Positions 34,472-36,350 of a DNA stretch of 36,350 nt are shown piece after piece. The notes below the pieces were generated by a model that did not search any database, was not told the origin of the DNA, and saw only the letters and a list, made by a program, of their open reading frames with translations. Origin of the DNA: CAMYKD01 sp041617155 (GTDB lineage Bacteria > Pseudomonadota > Alphaproteobacteria > Kiloniellales > JAKSDN01). The DNA lies in NCBI GenBank assembly GCA_041617155.1, contig JBFJPL010000038.1, positions 1-36,350 of the forward strand. The letters run 5' to 3'. The position numbers and the translations under genes are program-made. The first letter of the stretch is position 1. Every line of letters begins with the position of its first letter.

Positions 34472-34695
34472 CGCCACATCGTGGACGTTCCGGCGACACG
34501 CGCCGTCGGTCCCTGTGAGACCGAAATCGGTTCCGACAGCCGGATGTGATCCAGAACACCAAGCCAGAGATTGTCCCGCGCAACGGCGAACGCTTCTTCG
34601 ATCCCAAGCGACTCGACTAGATTGCGCGCCAGCTCACGTTGGCAGTTGCGATTGCCTTCCGCTGACTCGCCGCGGTAGCTGCCATGCCATGGCAT
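34468..34695 (-). CDS. Small protein of unknown function, first gene of a pair
   Basis: 75 residues from ATG 34695, with GGGGAG eight bases upstream. A longer in-frame start at 34878 is rejected because it lies upstream of the sigma-54 promoter at 34760. It begins MPWHGSYRGESAEGNRNCQR and continues LARNLVESLGIEEAFAVARD and NLWLGVLDHIRL, a mostly helical, soluble pattern. It overlaps the next gene as ATGA, so the two are translationally coupled. I recognise no named family. Confidence 0.75.
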   Translation of the reverse strand: MPWHGSYRGESAEGNRNCQRELARNLVESLGIEEAFAVARDNLWLGVLDHIRLSEPISVSQGPTARVAGTSTMWR

Positions 34696-34759
34696 TGTGC
34701 GTCTCCCCGTTTCAGTTCCCGGCATCGCGGCCGAGATCGCTATGCGCCGCATATAGAAC

Positions 34760-34776
34760 TGCAAACGGCGTGCCAG
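34760..34776 (-). promoter_or_regulatory. Sigma-54 promoter of the small-gene pair
   Basis: On the minus strand it reads C-TGGCACG-CCGT-TTGCA, an exact -24/-12 consensus match. Expected transcription start near 34749, about 54 bases before ATG 34695. Confidence 0.88.
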
Positions 34777-35422
34777 CATCGAAGCGGCTCGCGGACGAGG
34801 CCCGGAACAAGCGATTGAGGCGAGGTCGGAGCCGGCCTCGAGCTGGTCGCGGCGGTCTCCCAGCGGCAGCACCGCCATGCGTTAGCCCTTGCCCCGGCTC
34901 CGCTTGGCGGGCTCTGCCACGGAAGCATTGTATGCCGCTGAAACGGCCGTGAACGAAGCCTGCGCCTCGCGTCAGGGCACCGCTTGCCGCGCGCTAAATG
35001 ATGAACTCAGCGAAACAGCGTCCTTGGCCCGATCCGAACGCGCATTCATGAGCGAACGTTGCCTGACAGGCCAAAAGAATTCCCTGCTTGGCGGAGCAGG
35101 CAATCTGCTGACAAGCCATGGATTGGAGGGGTGCTTTATAGGTGGACGAGGGGCGGGTCGCCCGGAACAAGGCGAAACTGCCTGTTTTCTCCCTGCCAAA
35201 TCGGAGAACCGGCCTCTTAAACCCTGGAGATAGGTTCGCTCCGGACTCCCTGCACCACCGCCCCTTCGTGGCAAACCCTGGTCTAAGACGCCGCGCGGCG
35301 CAAACCCCGCGGATCCGGCGCGTTGAGCCGGAACGGCGTTGTCACATGAACCTCGGCGGATAGCCGTTTGAGCGGCCCAAGCTCAGGCCGCCACGCTCGC
35401 GCTTTGCCATGCTTGTCCTACG
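34777..35422. other. Gap holding the second dispersed repeat
   Basis: No gene is supported in about 640 bases. The dispersed repeat copy B lies at 35048-35135. The remaining open frames on both strands are Arg/Pro-rich with no ribosome site. Confidence 0.45.
35048..35135. repeat. Dispersed repeat, copy B
   Basis: Bases 35061-35130 align without gaps to 19546-19615, with shared words such as TTGG.GGAG and GATTGGAGGG. Both copies lie in gene-free DNA. Confidence 0.7.
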
Positions 35423-35662
35423 CTAAGACACCTGCTCGAACGACCATTCGGTTCCGGGCCACAGGTTTGTCAGTCGCAGGACATGATAGCGCGCGTCGCG
35501 TTCGCGTCCTTTGATCACTTCATGGAGGATGCCGTCGGAATAGATGTTGAACCGACAGGAAGCCTCCAAATAGCCGGGTGTCTCCGCGGCATGGCCGTTC
35601 GAAGACGGGTGATCGTCGAGCACTTGCAAGAGGGCGGATTTCTGAATGGACATGTTGCTCAT
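35423..35662 (-). CDS. Small protein of unknown function
   Basis: 79 residues from ATG 35662 (an ATG three codons later is also possible; the ribosome site is weak). It begins MSNMSIQKSALLQVLDDHPS and ends in a beta-rich, aromatic part (FNIYSDGILHEVIKGRERDA, then YHVLRLTNLWPGTEWSFEQV). No signal peptide or membrane segment. A near-perfect 20-base palindrome lies 50 bases upstream. I recognise no family. Confidence 0.55.
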   Translation of the reverse strand: MSNMSIQKSALLQVLDDHPSSNGHAAETPGYLEASCRFNIYSDGILHEVIKGRERDARYHVLRLTNLWPGTEWSFEQVS

Positions 35663-35711
35663 CCAATAGCTTTTGTTCCGGTCGCCGCGCGGCGAAAGTA
35701 CGAGGGGCGAC

Positions 35712-35731
35712 CTCGATCGAATTCGTTCGAG
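35712..35731. promoter_or_regulatory. Operator-like palindrome
   Basis: CTCGATCGAATTCGTTCGAG is a 20-base palindrome with a single mismatched pair, 50 bases upstream of the minus-strand gene starting at 35662. A repressor or activator site is plausible. Confidence 0.4.
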
Positions 35732-35787
35732 CCGTGAGCCTGGTCCGAATGCCGGGTGGACCGCCACGACTGCGCGATTTCCATCGC

Positions 35788-35811
35788 TGGCCTACTAGTC
35801 GAAGTAGGCCA
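35788..35811. repeat. Hairpin TGGCCTACT/AGTAGGCCA
   Basis: Perfect 9-bp arms with a 6-base loop and no T-run. It may end transcription entering from either side or be part of a repeat element. Confidence 0.45.
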
Positions 35812-35847
35812 TGTGGGGCATCCTAAACGAAAGCCGACGGCAATCGC

Positions 35848-35863
35848 TGTGAAGCGGTTCACA
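35848..35863. repeat. Short palindrome TGTGAA-GCGG-TTCACA
   Basis: Exact 6-base arms with a 4-base spacer, in a gene-free stretch. Operator-like, but no adjacent gene start was identified. Confidence 0.3.
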
Positions 35864-36242
35864 AGCAGGAACCAATTGTGATTGTTAATTGAACGATATT
35901 CGGGCCGGCTTATTTTCCAGTCTCTGCCGGCCTCGGGAATTGCCGGCATGCATTTGAACCGAGTCTTCCAAGCTCCGCATCGAACGGGGTCGGGGAATTC
36001 CGTGAGCGGCGGCAAAGCCGGTCGGGATCAAGCGGCAGCGGCCGCCGTCCGGTCTCGGATCGTCGGGGCAAGACGTGGAAGCCATTGCTTTGTCGCCAAA
36101 TGGCCCAGCCTGCGTTTCTCACACTGTCCATGGACAGCGCCGCCTTCAGGGTCGCACCCAGCCGGCGGTCCGCCGCCTCGAAGGCCTCAACCGGTGCTTT
36201 ATACCAAATCTCGATGATAAAGACCTATTTCATGGCGGCGGG

Positions 36243-36320
36243 TTTGCCCTGCGGGTAGGAGCGTTGCGCCGCGCGATGCCGAAGCATCGGGCAAGCAGCG
36301 CGACGCATCCGCAGGGCAAA
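36243..36320. repeat. 78-bp palindromic element (REP/MITE-like)
   Basis: Perfect 12-base terminal arms, TTTGCCCTGCGG and CCGCAGGGCAAA, enclose an inner perfect hairpin CGATGC-CGAA-GCATCG (36274-36289) and further partly paired GC-rich sequence. It should fold into a long cruciform. The form is like interspersed palindromic elements of high-GC proteobacteria. Confidence 0.7.
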
Positions 36321-36350
36321 GGCGCCCCACCGCAGGCCGCGCCCACCCCC

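Larger units (their letters stand above)
35663..36350. other. Gene-free end region with several palindromes
   Basis: No gene is supported in nearly 690 bases. It holds the palindromes at 35712-35731, 35788-35811, 35848-35863 and the large inverted-repeat element at 36243-36320. Confidence 0.45.

Noticed and set aside
34696..34878. N-terminal extension of the first gene of the small pair to an ATG at 34878
   Set aside because: An exact sigma-54 promoter on the same strand lies inside this extension, and the start at 34695 has the better ribosome site.

Overview
The window looks like chromosomal DNA of a high-GC alphaproteobacterium, probably a Rhodospirillales-like lineage (inference). The support is strongly GC-biased codon use, several sigma-54 (-24/-12) promoters, and a TTAA-N7-TTAA site at 33239-33253 that matches the CtrA box of Alphaproteobacteria. 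No rRNA, tRNA, CRISPR array or intact transposase was seen.

Region 1 (2-19441) is the 3' part of one giant gene whose start lies before the window. At least 6,480 residues of a secreted RTX/LEPR-XLL-type surface protein are visible. In order they are: 61-residue glycine-rich tandem repeats; an RTX calcium-binding block; a lipase-like alpha/beta-hydrolase domain without its nucleophile serine; EF-hand-like loops; a low-GC patch with a peptidoglycan-binding motif and a MepA-like (M74/LAS) metallopeptidase interrupted by a repeat module; long beta-rich filler; more RTX blocks; two LamG-like domains; and a C-terminal matrixin-like zinc protease.

Region 2 (19442-20826) is mostly non-coding. It holds one copy of a dispersed repeat (second copy near 35.1 kb) and a small cupin gene broken by in-frame stops.

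Region 3 (20827-27842) encodes a tightly packed coiled-coil protein, a single-pass inner-membrane protein with BON-like and OmpA/MotB domains, and a Ras-like GTPase. These are followed by a soluble PAS histidine kinase, a small exported protein, the remnant of a second kinase, and an NtrC/LuxO-type sigma-54 activator.

Region 4 (27843-36350) holds small proteins of unknown function: a two-part helical protein, a DUF4332 helix-hairpin-helix protein, a repeat lipoprotein with a peptidoglycan-binding domain, a 49-residue membrane protein and three short soluble proteins. It also has mscL with a zinc ribbon, a TlpA-like thioredoxin and a trypsin-like lipoprotein, plus palindromic elements.

The main inferred system is a local sigma-54 regulon. 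Six -24/-12 promoter matches, four on the plus strand and two on the minus strand, lie upstream of the kinase, the exported protein, the two-part helical protein, the DUF4332-lipoprotein pair, the 49-residue membrane protein and a pair of overlapping small genes. The sigma-54 activator sits among them. With the GTPase-OmpA module and the peptidoglycan-binding products, this suggests a signalling system that senses or remodels the cell envelope. The promoter matches and the domain motifs are visible in the sequence; the regulatory wiring and the function are inference.
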